Of a stretch of DNA of 64,000 bases, positions 26,177 to 35,148 are shown in pieces. The notes under the pieces are model-generated. The model had not been told where the DNA came from and searched no databases. It saw only the letters and a list, made by a program, of their open reading frames with translations. The position numbers and the translations under genes were made by a program. Location: assembly GCF_014650035.1 (NCBI RefSeq), contig NZ_BMUE01000002.1, positions 310,001-374,000 of the forward strand, written 5' to 3'. This stretch comes from Streptomyces lucensis JCM 4490 (GTDB lineage: Bacteria; Actinomycetota; Actinomycetes; Streptomycetales; Streptomycetaceae). Every line of letters starts with the position of its first letter. Positions within the stretch are counted from its first letter, which is position 1.

Positions 26177-27292
26177 CTACTTCCCGGGCGGCGCCGGGCG
26201 CTGGGTGGCGATCGGGGCCGTGGCCGCCACCTGCGGGGAGTCCGCGTTGGCGTACACCGAGGGGGCCGCCACCGCCGCCGTCGGGTCGGGGCCGCCCGCC
26301 ACGTCCTCCACGGCCGTCGCCCCGCCCACGATGCGGATGTCCGCCGCGTCGAACGCCCGCTTGATGCGCCAGCGCAGCTCCCGCTCGACCGTCACCGACT
26401 TGCCCGGCATGGTCCTTGCCGAGACCCGCACCACCATGGAGTCGATGAGCACGCTCTCCAGGCCCAGCACCTCCACCGGACCCCACAGCAGCTCGTTCCA
26501 GGGCTCTTCCTTGCTCAGCTTCTCGGCGACCTCGTCCAGCGTCGCCTTGACCCGGTCCAGGTCCTCGCTCGCCTTCACGGTCACGTCCACCCCGGCCGTC
26601 GCCCAACCCTGGGAGAGGTTGCCGATCCGCTTCACCTCGCCGTTGCGGACGTACCAGATCTCACCGCTGTCGCCGCGCAGCTTGGTGACCCGCAGCCCGA
26701 CCTCTATCACCTCGCCCGAGGCCACGCCCGCGTCGATCGTGTCGCCGACGCCGTACTGGTCCTCCAGGATCATGAAGACACCGGAGAGGAAGTCCGTCAC
26801 CAGGTTGCGGGCGCCGAAACCGATCGCCACACCGGCCACACCGGCCGACGCCAGCAGCGGCGCCAGGTTGATCTTGAACGTCGACAGCACCATCAGCGCC
26901 GCCGTGCCGAGGATCAGGAAGCTCGCCACCGAGCGCAGCACCGAGCCGATCGCCGCGGCCCGCTGCCGGCGCCGTTCGGCGTTGACCAGCAGCCCGCCCA
27001 GCGCGCCGCCGCCGTCCACCGCCTGCACGGTCCGGGTCATCCGGTCGATCAGCTGGGTGATGGCCCGTCGCACCACCGCTCTCAGCGCCACCGCCACGAC
27101 CACGACCAGCAGGATCTGCAGCCCCATCGCGAGCCACGTCGACCAGTTCTGCTCGACCCAGCTCGCCGCGTTCGTCGCGCTCTCCTGCGCGTCCTGGAGC
27201 GTCGGCACGGCCGGGGCGGTCGAGCCCGAGGGCGACGGCGACGGGGACGGCGATGCACCGGCGGCCGGCAGGGCGGCGGGCAAGGACGACAC
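26177..27292 (-). CDS. MscS-family mechanosensitive channel
   Basis: A 371-residue membrane protein of the small-conductance mechanosensitive family, which releases solutes on hypo-osmotic shock. After a Pro/Ser-rich start come three hydrophobic segments (LAMGLQILLVVVVAVALRAVV; SVASFLILGTAALMVLSTF; the pore-lining PLLASAGVAGVAIGFGARNLVTDFLSGVFMILEDQYGVGDTI), then the beta domain with WYVRNGEVKRIGNLSQGW. The pore helix and GFGARNLV pattern are the family signature. I use GTG 27292 because GGAGG lies 8 bases before it; the frame opens at TTG 27307. The C-terminal 60 residues are Ala/Pro-rich. Confidence 0.92.
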   Translation of the reverse strand: MSSLPAALPAAGASPSPSPSPSGSTAPAVPTLQDAQESATNAASWVEQNWSTWLAMGLQILLVVVVAVALRAVVRRAITQLIDRMTRTVQAVDGGGALGGLLVNAERRRQRAAAIGSVLRSVASFLILGTAALMVLSTFKINLAPLLASAGVAGVAIGFGARNLVTDFLSGVFMILEDQYGVGDTIDAGVASGEVIEVGLRVTKLRGDSGEIWYVRNGEVKRIGNLSQGWATAGVDVTVKASEDLDRVKATLDEVAEKLSKEEPWNELLWGPVEVLGLESVLIDSMVVRVSARTMPGKSVTVERELRWRIKRAFDAADIRIVGGATAVEDVAGGPDPTAAVAAPSVYANADSPQVAATAPIATQRPAPPGK

Positions 27293-27607
27293 GACAGGTA
27301 CCTCCAAGGTGCTGCGCGGTCCGTGCGGCGGGCGGTCAAGGTCACGAAAAGGTCACCGGACGGACAGGACCACCACACTAACGGGGCATCGTGTGCGCCC
27401 CGCACGGATCCGGCAAGGAGGCGCCCACGAGAGACGGGACTCACCCCGGCTTGAACAGGCCGTGATCCTGGGGACGCATCAGGTGTGGTCGAAAACACTC
27501 CCAGCCCGTTACCGGGACATGGTGGCGCCCGCGCCAGGCATGAGGGGAGACTGACTGCAGATCGTCCCGGCGCGAGCCACGCGCCGCCGACGCCCAAGGA
27601 GGCACCC
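27293..27607. other. Divergent intergenic region without a gene
   Basis: These 315 bases separate the reverse-strand channel gene from the forward HNH gene and must hold both promoters. I see no convincing -10/-35 pair, hairpin or small frame with a ribosome-binding site. The 3' end contains AAGGAGG for the HNH gene. Confidence 0.5.
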
Positions 27608-28144
27608 GTGCCGCACGTCCTGGTCCTCAACGCGTCGTACGAGCCGCTCGGCGTCGTACCGCTCCGCCGCGCGCTCGTCCTCGTCCTGGAGAACAAGGCC
27701 GTCTCCCTCGAGGAATCCGGCGCCTACCTGCACAGCGCGACCGTCACAGTCTCGGCACCCAGCGTGGTCCGGCTCAAGCGATTCGTACGGGTTCCCTACC
27801 GGGGGCCCGTTCCTCTCACCCGGCGGGCCCTGTTCGCCCGCGACGGCGGCCGGTGCATGTACTGCGGTGGCGTCGCAACCAGCGTCGACCACGTCATTCC
27901 GCGCAGCCGCGGAGGCAAGCACGTCTGGGACAACGTGGTGGCCTCCTGCCGCCGCTGCAACCACGTCAAGGCCGACCGCCACCTCGTCGAGCTGGGCTGG
28001 CGGCTGCGCCACAAACCGGCTCCGCCGACGGGCCTGGCCTGGCGCATCATCGGGACCGGCCACCGGGACCCGCGCTGGCTGCCCTACCTGCAGCCGTACG
28101 GCGCGGACGACGCCCTGGCCCGGATCGACGGCATCTCCGCGTAG
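27608..28144 (+). CDS. HNH endonuclease-domain protein
   Basis: A 178-residue protein. GTG 27608 follows AAGGAGG by 6 bases and starts the conserved VPHVLVLNASYEPLGVV. The C-terminal HNH nuclease core is intact: Cys83 and Cys86 (CMYC), Asp94-His95 (SVDHVIP), Asn109 and Cys114/Cys117-Asn118 (CRRCN); the Cys residues hold zinc and His95 is the catalytic base. Proteins of this shape are conserved in actinobacteria as single chromosomal copies, often with no restriction partner, and may act in DNA repair or RNA processing; the role is not established. There is no methylase next to it. Confidence 0.9.
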   Translation: MPHVLVLNASYEPLGVVPLRRALVLVLENKAVSLEESGAYLHSATVTVSAPSVVRLKRFVRVPYRGPVPLTRRALFARDGGRCMYCGGVATSVDHVIPRSRGGKHVWDNVVASCRRCNHVKADRHLVELGWRLRHKPAPPTGLAWRIIGTGHRDPRWLPYLQPYGADDALARIDGISA

Positions 28145-28195
28145 CCGATCCGGGCCCCGGTCGTCTCCGGGGCCGGCCATCGGCCGGCCCCGGGT

Positions 28196-28798
28196 TCAGC
28201 CGCGTGCCCGCTCCGGGCGGGCGCCGCGGACGGCGTAGAGGGCCGTGCCCAGCGCGAACGCCGTCATGGCCGCCGCCCATGCCCCCGGTTGCGTGCCCGG
28301 CTGCATCGGCCACGCCCACACCGAGGCCGCGCCCCAGCGCGTTCCGTGGGAGCCCAAATACACCGCGGTCACGTAGCCGAAGGCGGGCAGCCAGCTCAGC
28401 CGGGCGCCCAGCAGGACGGCCGCCGCCGCGGTGATCCCCGTGCAGCCCAGCGTGTTGCGCACCACGGAGGGCGCCCCGAAGGTGTCCGCGTGGCCCAGCA
28501 CGGCGGGGGTCACCAGCAGGGCGGCCAGCGCGGCCAGCCCCGCCACCTGCGCCAGCCGGCGCGGCCACCACGGGCGTACCGCGGTGCGGTCCAGTTCGTC
28601 CGACGCGCTGTACAGGCTCGTCCCGATCACCGCCGACGCCAGCAGCGGCGCCAGGGCGACGATCGGCACCCGGCGCTCCGGGTCCAGGTAGGCGTCCAGC
28701 CGGCCGGCCGCCCACACCGCGAAGGCCGCCGTGCCGGCGAGCGCGGCGAGGGTCAGGGGCAGGGCACGGGAGCGGGCGTACAGGAGGGGACCGGTCAC
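28196..28798 (-). CDS. Membrane protein of the ECF-sigma/ABC operon
   Basis: A 200-residue polytopic membrane protein with about five or six hydrophobic segments (for example LTLAALAGTAAFAVWAAG, VPIVALAPLLASAVIGT, VAGLAALAALLVTPAVL). GTG 28798 overlaps the stop of the upstream permease (GTGA), so the two are translationally coupled and it is probably a second membrane subunit of the same ABC exporter. I see no known family motif. The open frame continues to 28858, but that part lies inside the neighbouring gene. Confidence 0.78.
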   Translation of the reverse strand: MTGPLLYARSRALPLTLAALAGTAAFAVWAAGRLDAYLDPERRVPIVALAPLLASAVIGTSLYSASDELDRTAVRPWWPRRLAQVAGLAALAALLVTPAVLGHADTFGAPSVVRNTLGCTGITAAAAVLLGARLSWLPAFGYVTAVYLGSHGTRWGAASVWAWPMQPGTQPGAWAAAMTAFALGTALYAVRGARPERARG

Positions 28799-30126
28799 AG
28801 GGACGGCACCCCCTTCACGCCGCAGTCGCCGCGGGCCGCGAAGTAGGCCGACAGCCACTCCCGGCGCTCGCGCGCGCCCATCCCGGCCAGCCGGGCCCGG
28901 GCGGCCCGGCGCTCGCGCAGCTGGGCGCGCTGCGCCGCGTCGCCCTCGGCGTCGTCCCGGTCGATCTCCTTCTGCAGCGGGCTCGGCGCCAGGTAACTGC
29001 TCACGGCGTCGTCCGCGACGAGAACGCGGTCGGTCAGCTCCTCCGGGGGACAGTCACTGCCGCTCAGCATCTGCACGGCCTCCCACGCGAACTCCTCGCG
29101 CTCGATCAGCCGGCCGCGCACGACGTACCAGCCGAGCGGCGTCAGCATCGGCAGCTGGGCCTCGTGCGCCCGCGGGCGCCCGGCCCGGTCCGCCCAGCGC
29201 ACCGGCAGGTTCCGGACGCCCTCCAGCTTGCCCGTGACCCCCGACAGAGCGCTCGTGACCTGCGGGAGCAGGTCCGGGTACCGGGCGTTGACACAGACCG
29301 CCGGGGCGACGGAGGTGTCGCACACCTGACGCCGGGCGAGCGGGTCGGCGTGCAGCAGGCCGTCCCCGGTCTGCACGAGCAGCGCGCCCGCGGCCACGGC
29401 GGCCGCCAGCGGCAGCACCGCCGTCACCCGGCGGCGGGCGGCGTACGCCAGCCCGGCGGCGAGGGCCAGGCCGCCCGTCCACCCGGTCGTCACCCAGGGC
29501 AGCCACCACACCGGCACCTCGGTCGCCGCCACGGGGAGGGCCGGGTTCAGGAAGGACGCGCCGCCCGAGTGGGCCGCCGTCAGGGTGCCGAGCACCACGT
29601 ACCCGGCCATCGCCAGCAGCGGAGCGGCCAGCCGCGTGGGAACGACCCGCCCCACCACGTGCCCGGTCAGCGCGGCCGCCGCCATGGTCACCGTGTCCCC
29701 CGGCAGCAGGGCGAGCCGGGGCCCGTCGCCCCGGGCGCAGGACCAGGTGGCGAGCAGGGCCAGGCCGACAGTGACCAGGTAGCCGGCGGCCACCCAGAGC
29801 GCGACCGGCAGGGCCGAGGCCAGGAACCGGACGAGCGGCGTGCGGACCACGGTCCGCCACAGCTCCTCGGTGCCGCGCCGCCGCTCCCGGCCGCCCTGCC
29901 AGCAGCCCGCGGCGGCCGCCAGCGGCACGCTGATCAGCAGGGCGCCGTGCACCTCCGCGGCGGTCTCCGCCCAGCCGCCCTGCCAGCGGGCGGAGGAGGC
30001 GGCCAGCATCGCGCCCAGGGTGAGCGTCACGGCGGCCCCGGCGAAGGGGGCGAAGCCGCGGACCGTCTCGGCGCGCAGCGGGTGCGGGGCCCGGACGGCC
30101 GCCTTCGGTGCGGCCGCGACGGTCAT
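28795..30126 (-). CDS. ABC transporter membrane subunit
   Basis: A 443-residue membrane protein with six or more helices in the first 280 residues (FAPFAGAAVTLTLGAML, FLASALPVALWVAAGYLVTVGLALLAT and others), followed by a roughly 150-residue charged cytoplasmic or external tail. Its ATG overlaps the stop of the ATPase gene (ATGA), so it is the likely permease partner of that ATPase. The long Arg/Glu-rich C-terminus (AQRAQLRERRAARARLAGM) is unusual for a permease. The substrate is unknown; the layout resembles ABC-2 type exporters. Confidence 0.8.
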   Translation of the reverse strand: MTVAAAPKAAVRAPHPLRAETVRGFAPFAGAAVTLTLGAMLAASSARWQGGWAETAAEVHGALLISVPLAAAAGCWQGGRERRRGTEELWRTVVRTPLVRFLASALPVALWVAAGYLVTVGLALLATWSCARGDGPRLALLPGDTVTMAAAALTGHVVGRVVPTRLAAPLLAMAGYVVLGTLTAAHSGGASFLNPALPVAATEVPVWWLPWVTTGWTGGLALAAGLAYAARRRVTAVLPLAAAVAAGALLVQTGDGLLHADPLARRQVCDTSVAPAVCVNARYPDLLPQVTSALSGVTGKLEGVRNLPVRWADRAGRPRAHEAQLPMLTPLGWYVVRGRLIEREEFAWEAVQMLSGSDCPPEELTDRVLVADDAVSSYLAPSPLQKEIDRDDAEGDAAQRAQLRERRAARARLAGMGARERREWLSAYFAARGDCGVKGVPSL

Positions 30127-30896
30127 CGGACCGCCTCCCGCGTCCCGTGCGCGCGGTGGGCGCGCAGCGCGGCCGTGTAACCGCGCTCGATGGGGTGGTC
30201 GCCGGGGCCGTCCGTGTCCGCGCCGAGCCGGGTGAGTTCTCCGGGCGTGCCCCGGTAGGCGACCCGGCCCCCGGCCAGCAGGGTGACCTCCGTGCAGGCG
30301 GCGGCCACGTCCTCCACCAGGTGGGTGGAGACCACGACGGTCGCCGTGCCGCCCAGCTCGCGCAGCAGCTCGCGGAACTCCACGCGCTGCTCCGGGTCCA
30401 GCCCGGCGGTCGGCTCGTCCAGCAGCAGGACACCGGGGTCGTTGACGATGGCCTGCGCGATGCCGACGCGGCGGACCATGCCGCCCGACAGCGTCCTGAC
30501 CTTGGCGTCGATGCGGTCGGCGAGTCCCACCCGGGCCACGGCCCGCTCCACGGCGGCCGGGACCCCTGCGGCCGGCACCTCCTTCAGCCAGGCCACGTAC
30601 GCGACGAACTCCCGCACGGTGAAGCCCGGGTAGTAGCCGAACTCCTGCGGCAGGTAGCCGAGCCGGCGCCGCACCCCGGTCCGGCCGCGGTGGTCGGCGA
30701 CGTCCTCGCCGAGCAGCTCCACCCGGCCTGCGTCCGGCCGGGCCACCGTGGCCAGCACCCGGATCAGGGAGGTCTTCCCGGCGCCGTTCGGGCCGAGCAG
30801 CCCGTGCACGCCGGTGCCGAGGTCCAGGTCGACGGAGTCGAGCGCGAGGGTTCTGCGATGCCGGACCCTGAGGCCGGTCACACGTATGGAAGTCAA
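30123..30896 (-). CDS. ABC transporter ATP-binding protein
   Basis: A 257-residue ATPase of the ABC-2/DrrA-like exporter type. Walker A is GLLGPNGAGKTS, Q-loop YLPQEFG, signature LSGGMVRR, Walker B VLLLDEPTAGLD and H-loop STH. TTG 30896 is used because GGAGA lies 5 bases upstream and the product begins TSIRVTGLRVRHRRTLALDSV as expected; the frame beyond belongs to neighbouring sequence. It is coupled by overlap to its membrane subunit and lies 98 bases after the zinc-finger membrane protein gene. Confidence 0.92.
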   Translation of the reverse strand: MTSIRVTGLRVRHRRTLALDSVDLDLGTGVHGLLGPNGAGKTSLIRVLATVARPDAGRVELLGEDVADHRGRTGVRRRLGYLPQEFGYYPGFTVREFVAYVAWLKEVPAAGVPAAVERAVARVGLADRIDAKVRTLSGGMVRRVGIAQAIVNDPGVLLLDEPTAGLDPEQRVEFRELLRELGGTATVVVSTHLVEDVAAACTEVTLLAGGRVAYRGTPGELTRLGADTDGPGDHPIERGYTAALRAHRAHGTREAVR

Positions 30897-30994
30897 GGGT
30901 TCTCCAGGAAGGCGCACCGCCGGTCGGTGGCGGTGGCGGTGATGGTGGTTCGTAGGGCCGGGAAGCCCGGGAGGGTCCGGGTGGGCCCGGCCGG

Positions 30995-31930
30995 TCAGCG
31001 CAGGGGTCGGTCGTAGGCGGGGCGGCGGGCCGCCAGCAGGGCCGCGCTCAGCACGGCCGCCCCCGCCCACGCGCCCTGCGCGCCGACGCCGTCGAGGCAG
31101 CGGGACAGCTGCTCGGCCAGCCGGGCGGTGAACGCGCCGCCCGGTGCGGCGGGCACCGGGGCCAGCACGGCGCACAGCCAGCCGCCCCCCGTCAGCAGTG
31201 CCGCCGCCCGGCACCCCGTGAACGAGGCCAGGGCCAGCGAGCCCAGCACCAGCGCGAGCCCCGGCAGCAGCCAGGCCGCGGCGGCCGGGGCGCCGGAGGC
31301 GGGCAGCAGCAGACCGGTGAAGGTCAGCAGCGGCAGGCTCACCGCCAGCACCGCGGCCGTACGGGTGAGCGCGAGCCGCAGCCCGCCGCCCGGGGTGGCC
31401 GCGGCCACCTCGTACAGGGGGTCGGAGTGCGGACCGTAGGACAGCGCGACCCCGGAGAGCGGCACGAGCGGCGCCAGCGCCAGCAGCAGCGCCCGCGCGC
31501 CGGGGAGCCCGGCCCCGTAGGAGAGGGCCAGCGCGCCGGCGGCCACGACGAGCACCGCGGGCAGCCACGCCCCGCGCACGGCGGGCCCGGCGGCCCACAG
31601 CAGCCGGGCGGACCGGGAGGCCGTGGGGGGCGCGAGTGGCCCGCGAGGCGCGCCCGCGCGCGCCGACGGGAGAGCGGGGCGAGGCGCCCCGGCCTCCGCG
31701 AAGGCGCGCGACGTCTCCGGCAGCGCCGCCAGCACCGCGTCCCGCACCTGCGTGAGCACCGCCCCGGCCGCCGTGCCGCGCACCGAGGCCGACACCCGGG
31801 ACGCGCAGGCGGTACAGGACTCCACGTGCCTCTCCAGGGACCACGCGTCGGGCTCCGGCAGCACCCCCTGCGCATAGCGGGCCGCGAGGTCGTCGCCCAC
31901 GTGCCAGATGTTCGCGTTGCCTTTCGTCAT
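30995..31930 (-). CDS. Zinc-finger (zf-HC2) membrane protein, probable anti-sigma factor
   Basis: A 311-residue protein. The cytoplasmic start carries the anti-sigma zinc motif H-x3-C-x2-C (ERHVESCTACAS, about residues 33-44). After a Pro/Arg-rich linker come six or so transmembrane helices (LPAVLVVAAGALALSYGAG, LLALAPLVPLSGVAL and more). Zinc-finger anti-sigma factors bind their sigma until a signal releases it. Most have one helix, so the six-helix form is unusual and suggests that the membrane part itself senses something, perhaps linked to the ABC exporter downstream. ATG 31930 overlaps the sigma stop (ATGA). Confidence 0.85.
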   Translation of the reverse strand: MTKGNANIWHVGDDLAARYAQGVLPEPDAWSLERHVESCTACASRVSASVRGTAAGAVLTQVRDAVLAALPETSRAFAEAGAPRPALPSARAGAPRGPLAPPTASRSARLLWAAGPAVRGAWLPAVLVVAAGALALSYGAGLPGARALLLALAPLVPLSGVALSYGPHSDPLYEVAAATPGGGLRLALTRTAAVLAVSLPLLTFTGLLLPASGAPAAAAWLLPGLALVLGSLALASFTGCRAAALLTGGGWLCAVLAPVPAAPGGAFTARLAEQLSRCLDGVGAQGAWAGAAVLSAALLAARRPAYDRPLR

Positions 31931-32571
31931 GCCGTGCCTCCCAGCGGGGACGGGTTCAGCAGGTCGAGTGCCGCCCGCAGTTCGGCGCGGGCGCGCCGGG
32001 CGCGGGACTTGACCGTGCCCTCGGGTATGCCGAGCAGCCGGGCCGCCTCGCGGGTGCTGAGCCCGTCCACGACGGTCGCGCGCAGCACCTCGCGCAGCTC
32101 GGGGGAGATGCGGTCCAGGGCGGTGCCCACGTCGCCGTACTCCAGGCCCGCCAGCACCCGGTCCTCCGCCGACGGCGCGGCGGCGGGCTCGTACCGGCCG
32201 GGACAGGCGGGCTCCAGCGGCGGTCCCGCGAACCGCGCGACCCGCTCCTGCGCCCGCCGCGCGTCGACCAGGCGGCGCGCGGCGATCGTCCACAGCCAGC
32301 CGCCGGCGTCCTCCCCGCGGTGCCCGTCCGCCGACCGCCACACGGTCACGAACGTGTCCTGCAGCACCTCGCGCACGACCTCGGGATCGGCGCAGCGCCG
32401 CGTCAGCCGCGCGTGCAGCCATCCCGCGTGCCGGTCGTACAGGGTGGCCATCGCGGCCGCGTCCCCCGCGGCGACGGCCCGCAACAGCGCCGCGTCGCCG
32501 CCGGCACCGTCGTCCTTCTTCCGCTGGCCCCCCACGGGGCGGAACAGTCTCACACCCTCTCTATCGCTCAC
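31927..32571 (-). CDS. ECF RNA polymerase sigma factor
   Basis: A 214-residue ECF sigma factor. Region 2 is ATLYDRHAGWLHARLTRRCADPEVVREVLQDTFVTVWR, with GGWLWTIAARRLVDARR. Region 4 is LRATVVDGLSTREAARLLGIPEGTVKSRARRARAEL, the -35-binding helix-turn-helix. GTG 32571 is used. It is the first gene of a five-gene operon (sigma, zinc-finger membrane protein, ABC ATPase, permease, membrane protein), so its probable regulon includes that operon. The signal is unknown. Confidence 0.93.
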   Translation of the reverse strand: MSDREGVRLFRPVGGQRKKDDGAGGDAALLRAVAAGDAAAMATLYDRHAGWLHARLTRRCADPEVVREVLQDTFVTVWRSADGHRGEDAGGWLWTIAARRLVDARRAQERVARFAGPPLEPACPGRYEPAAAPSAEDRVLAGLEYGDVGTALDRISPELREVLRATVVDGLSTREAARLLGIPEGTVKSRARRARAELRAALDLLNPSPLGGTA

Positions 32572-32748
32572 CGGACCGGCTCCGGATCACGACCATCCCT
32601 TCAGGTGCTCCGCGAGCGGTGGCGAGTGCCGACGCCGTTACGGGGTAGGGCTGCCGTGACCCGCCCAGATCCGCACCGTCCGGCGCACCGCGTCAACCGG
32701 CCCGCCGACGGTCCGCGCACGACCGACCGACCGACAAGGAGGCCCCTC

Positions 32749-32994
32749 GTGGCCGCACCGGCTCGTCTCATGTTCCCGGCCCAGTGCAAACCCGTGGCGG
32801 AGCAGTCCGCCGACACCGACCAGGCGCGGCCGTGCGCCTTCAGCGCGGAGGGCGCGTACACGCAGGCGCCGCTGACCAGCGAGCCGCCGCTGCCCGACGC
32901 CGAGCCCCTGACCAGTGAGCCCCCGCTCGCCGAGGCCGCCCCACTGACCAGCGAGTCCGACCCGGTCCCGGACTCCTTCACACCGGAGCCGTAG
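32749..32994 (+). CDS. Small Pro/Thr/Ser/Glu repeat protein upstream of malQ
   Basis: An 81-residue protein. GTG 32749 follows a perfect AAGGAGG by 6 bases. The second half is a 12-residue repeat: PLTSEPPLPDAE, PLTSEPPLAEAA, PLTSES. It is acidic, Pro-rich and probably disordered, with two Cys residues in the N-terminal half. TAG 32992-32994 is followed at once by the malQ ATG, so the two are translationally coupled. There is no signal peptide or membrane segment. I do not recognise the family. A leader or regulatory role for malQ is possible but untested. Confidence 0.72.
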   Translation: MAAPARLMFPAQCKPVAEQSADTDQARPCAFSAEGAYTQAPLTSEPPLPDAEPLTSEPPLAEAAPLTSESDPVPDSFTPEP

Positions 32995-35100
32995 ATGGCC
33001 GCGGCGCCCGACGGGCACCTCGCGGCGGACCTCACCCGGCTCGCCGGGCTGCACGGGGTCGCCACCTCCTACAGCCCGGCGCCGGACCGTACCGTCACGG
33101 TTTCCGCCTCCGCGGTGATCGCCGCCCTGGCAGCCCTCGACGTCGACGCGGGCACCCCGCACGCCGTACGCGCCGCGCTCGCCGAACGGGACCGCGAGCT
33201 GCGCGAGCGCCTGCTGCCGCCGACGGTGGTCCAGTGGGCCGGCGCGGAGCCGCCCGCCGCCCTCGCCGCCCTGCCCGCCGGCACCCGGCTGCGCGTGACG
33301 ACGGAGGACGGGCCGGAACAGGACGGCACCGCCGGCCTCCCGCCCGGGGTCCACCGGCTGACCGCCCACGCGCCCGACGGCCGCACCGGCCGCGCCCACC
33401 TCGTCGTCGCCCCCGCCCGGCTGCCCGCCCCGCCCGGCCGCTCCTACGGCCTGCTGGTCCAGCTGTACTCCCTGCTCTCCCGCCGTTCCTGGGGCATGGG
33501 CGACCTCGGCGACCTCGCCGAGCTGGCCGGCTGGGCCGGGCGCACCGCGGGCGCGGGGTTCGTCCAGGTCAACCCGTTGCACGCCGCCGTGCCCGGCGCC
33601 CCGACCGACCCGTCGCCGTACCGGCCCTCCTCCCGCCGCTTCCCCGACCCCGTGCACCTGCGGATCGAGGAGATCCCCGAGTTCGCCCACGTCGAGGACC
33701 GCGAGCGCCTGGACGCCCTGCTGGAACGCGCGCGGCGGCTGCGGGCCACCGTCCTCGACAAGGGCGCCCTCATCGACCGCGACGCCGTCTGGGAGCTCAA
33801 GCGTGAGGCCCTGGAGCTGGTCCTGGCCGTTCCCCCGGGCCCCGGCCGGCAGGCCGCCTACGACGACTTCCGCGCCGCCCACGGCCAGGCCCTCACCGAC
33901 CACGCCACCTGGAACGCCCTCGCCGAGATCCACGGCTCCGACTGGCACCGCTGGCCCGACGGTCTGCGCGACCCCCGCTCGGCCGCCACCGCCCGTGCCC
34001 GCGCCGAACTCGCCGGCCGCGTCGACTTCCACTCCCGGCTCGCCTGGCTCACCGACGGCCAGCTCCGCGCCGCCCAGCGTGCCGCCCGCGAGGCCGGCAT
34101 GCCCGTGGGGATCGTGCACGACCTCGCCGTCGGGGTGCATCCGGTGGGCGCCGACGCCTGGGCGCAGCAGGACGTGTTCGCCGCCGGCACGTCGGTGGGC
34201 GCCCCGCCGGACGCCTTCAACGCCCGCGGCCAGGACTGGGGCCTGCCGCCCTGGCGCCCCGACCGGCTCGCCGCCTGCGGCCACGCCCCCTACCGCGAGC
34301 TGCTGCGCGCCCTCTTCCGCTACGCCGGCGCCCTGCGCATCGACCATGTCATGGGCCTGTTCCGGCTGTGGTGGGTGCCGCAGGGCAGCCCGCCCACCGA
34401 AGGCACCTACGTCCGCTACGACGCCGACGCCATGCTCGCCCTCCTCGCCCTGGAGGCCACGCGCGCCGGCGCGGTCGTCATCGGCGAGGACCTGGGCACC
34501 GTGGAGCCCGGCGTGCGGGAGACGCTGCAGCGGCGCGGGGTGCTGGGCACCTCCGTGCTGTGGTTCGAGCGGGACTGGGAGGGCGACGGCCGCCCGCTGC
34601 CGCCCGAGCGCTGGCGCGCCGACTGCCTGGCCACCGCCACCACCCACGACCTGCCGCCCACCGCCGCCCGGCTCACCGGCGACCACGTCGACCTGCGCGA
34701 CCGGCTGGGCCTGCTGACCCGCACGGCGGCCGAGGAGCACGCCGAGGCCACCGCCGACGCCGCGGAGTGGCTCGCCCTGCTGGGCAGCCTCGGGCTGCTG
34801 GACAGCCCGGCGCCCGGACCGCCCGGCTCCGACGAGGAGGAGGAGATCCGCGCCCTGCACCGCTTCCTGCTGCGCACCCCGGCCCGGCTGATCGGCGTCT
34901 GGCTGCCGGACGGCGTGGGCGACCTGCGCCCGCAGAACCTGCCGGGCACGTGGGACGAGTACCCGAACTGGCGGCTGCCGATCGCGGACCGGGAGGGTCG
35001 CCCCCTGCCGCTGGAGGAGCTGACGGCTTCCGGACGGGTGCGGGCACTGCTGGAGGTCCTGCGGGAGGGGGTTCTCCGGGAGGGCGGCGGTAATCGCTAG
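32995..35100 (+). CDS. malQ: 4-alpha-glucanotransferase (amylomaltase), MalQ
   Basis: A 701-residue GH77 enzyme that transfers 1,4-alpha-glucan segments, used in maltodextrin and glycogen metabolism. Catalytic-region motifs are present: ALRIDHVMGLFRLWWVPQG (nucleophile Asp), VIGEDLGTVE (acid/base Glu) and TTHDLPP (third acidic residue). SPYRPSSRRFPDPVHLRIEEI near residue 205 fits the family's substrate loop. An N-terminal domain of about 130 residues, typical of the long MalQ form, comes first. It starts directly after the upstream small gene's stop. Confidence 0.95.
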   Translation: MAAAPDGHLAADLTRLAGLHGVATSYSPAPDRTVTVSASAVIAALAALDVDAGTPHAVRAALAERDRELRERLLPPTVVQWAGAEPPAALAALPAGTRLRVTTEDGPEQDGTAGLPPGVHRLTAHAPDGRTGRAHLVVAPARLPAPPGRSYGLLVQLYSLLSRRSWGMGDLGDLAELAGWAGRTAGAGFVQVNPLHAAVPGAPTDPSPYRPSSRRFPDPVHLRIEEIPEFAHVEDRERLDALLERARRLRATVLDKGALIDRDAVWELKREALELVLAVPPGPGRQAAYDDFRAAHGQALTDHATWNALAEIHGSDWHRWPDGLRDPRSAATARARAELAGRVDFHSRLAWLTDGQLRAAQRAAREAGMPVGIVHDLAVGVHPVGADAWAQQDVFAAGTSVGAPPDAFNARGQDWGLPPWRPDRLAACGHAPYRELLRALFRYAGALRIDHVMGLFRLWWVPQGSPPTEGTYVRYDADAMLALLALEATRAGAVVIGEDLGTVEPGVRETLQRRGVLGTSVLWFERDWEGDGRPLPPERWRADCLATATTHDLPPTAARLTGDHVDLRDRLGLLTRTAAEEHAEATADAAEWLALLGSLGLLDSPAPGPPGSDEEEEIRALHRFLLRTPARLIGVWLPDGVGDLRPQNLPGTWDEYPNWRLPIADREGRPLPLEELTASGRVRALLEVLREGVLREGGGNR

Positions 35101-35148
35101 GGGACCCCGGGCGCGCGGCCCCGTCGTCCGTTCGCTAACTTGATTTCC

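Noticed and set aside
32749..32994. Ribosomally made peptide natural product precursor
   Set aside because: The repeats look suggestive, but no ATP-grasp, radical SAM, cyclodehydratase or protease gene is close; kept only as a low-confidence idea.
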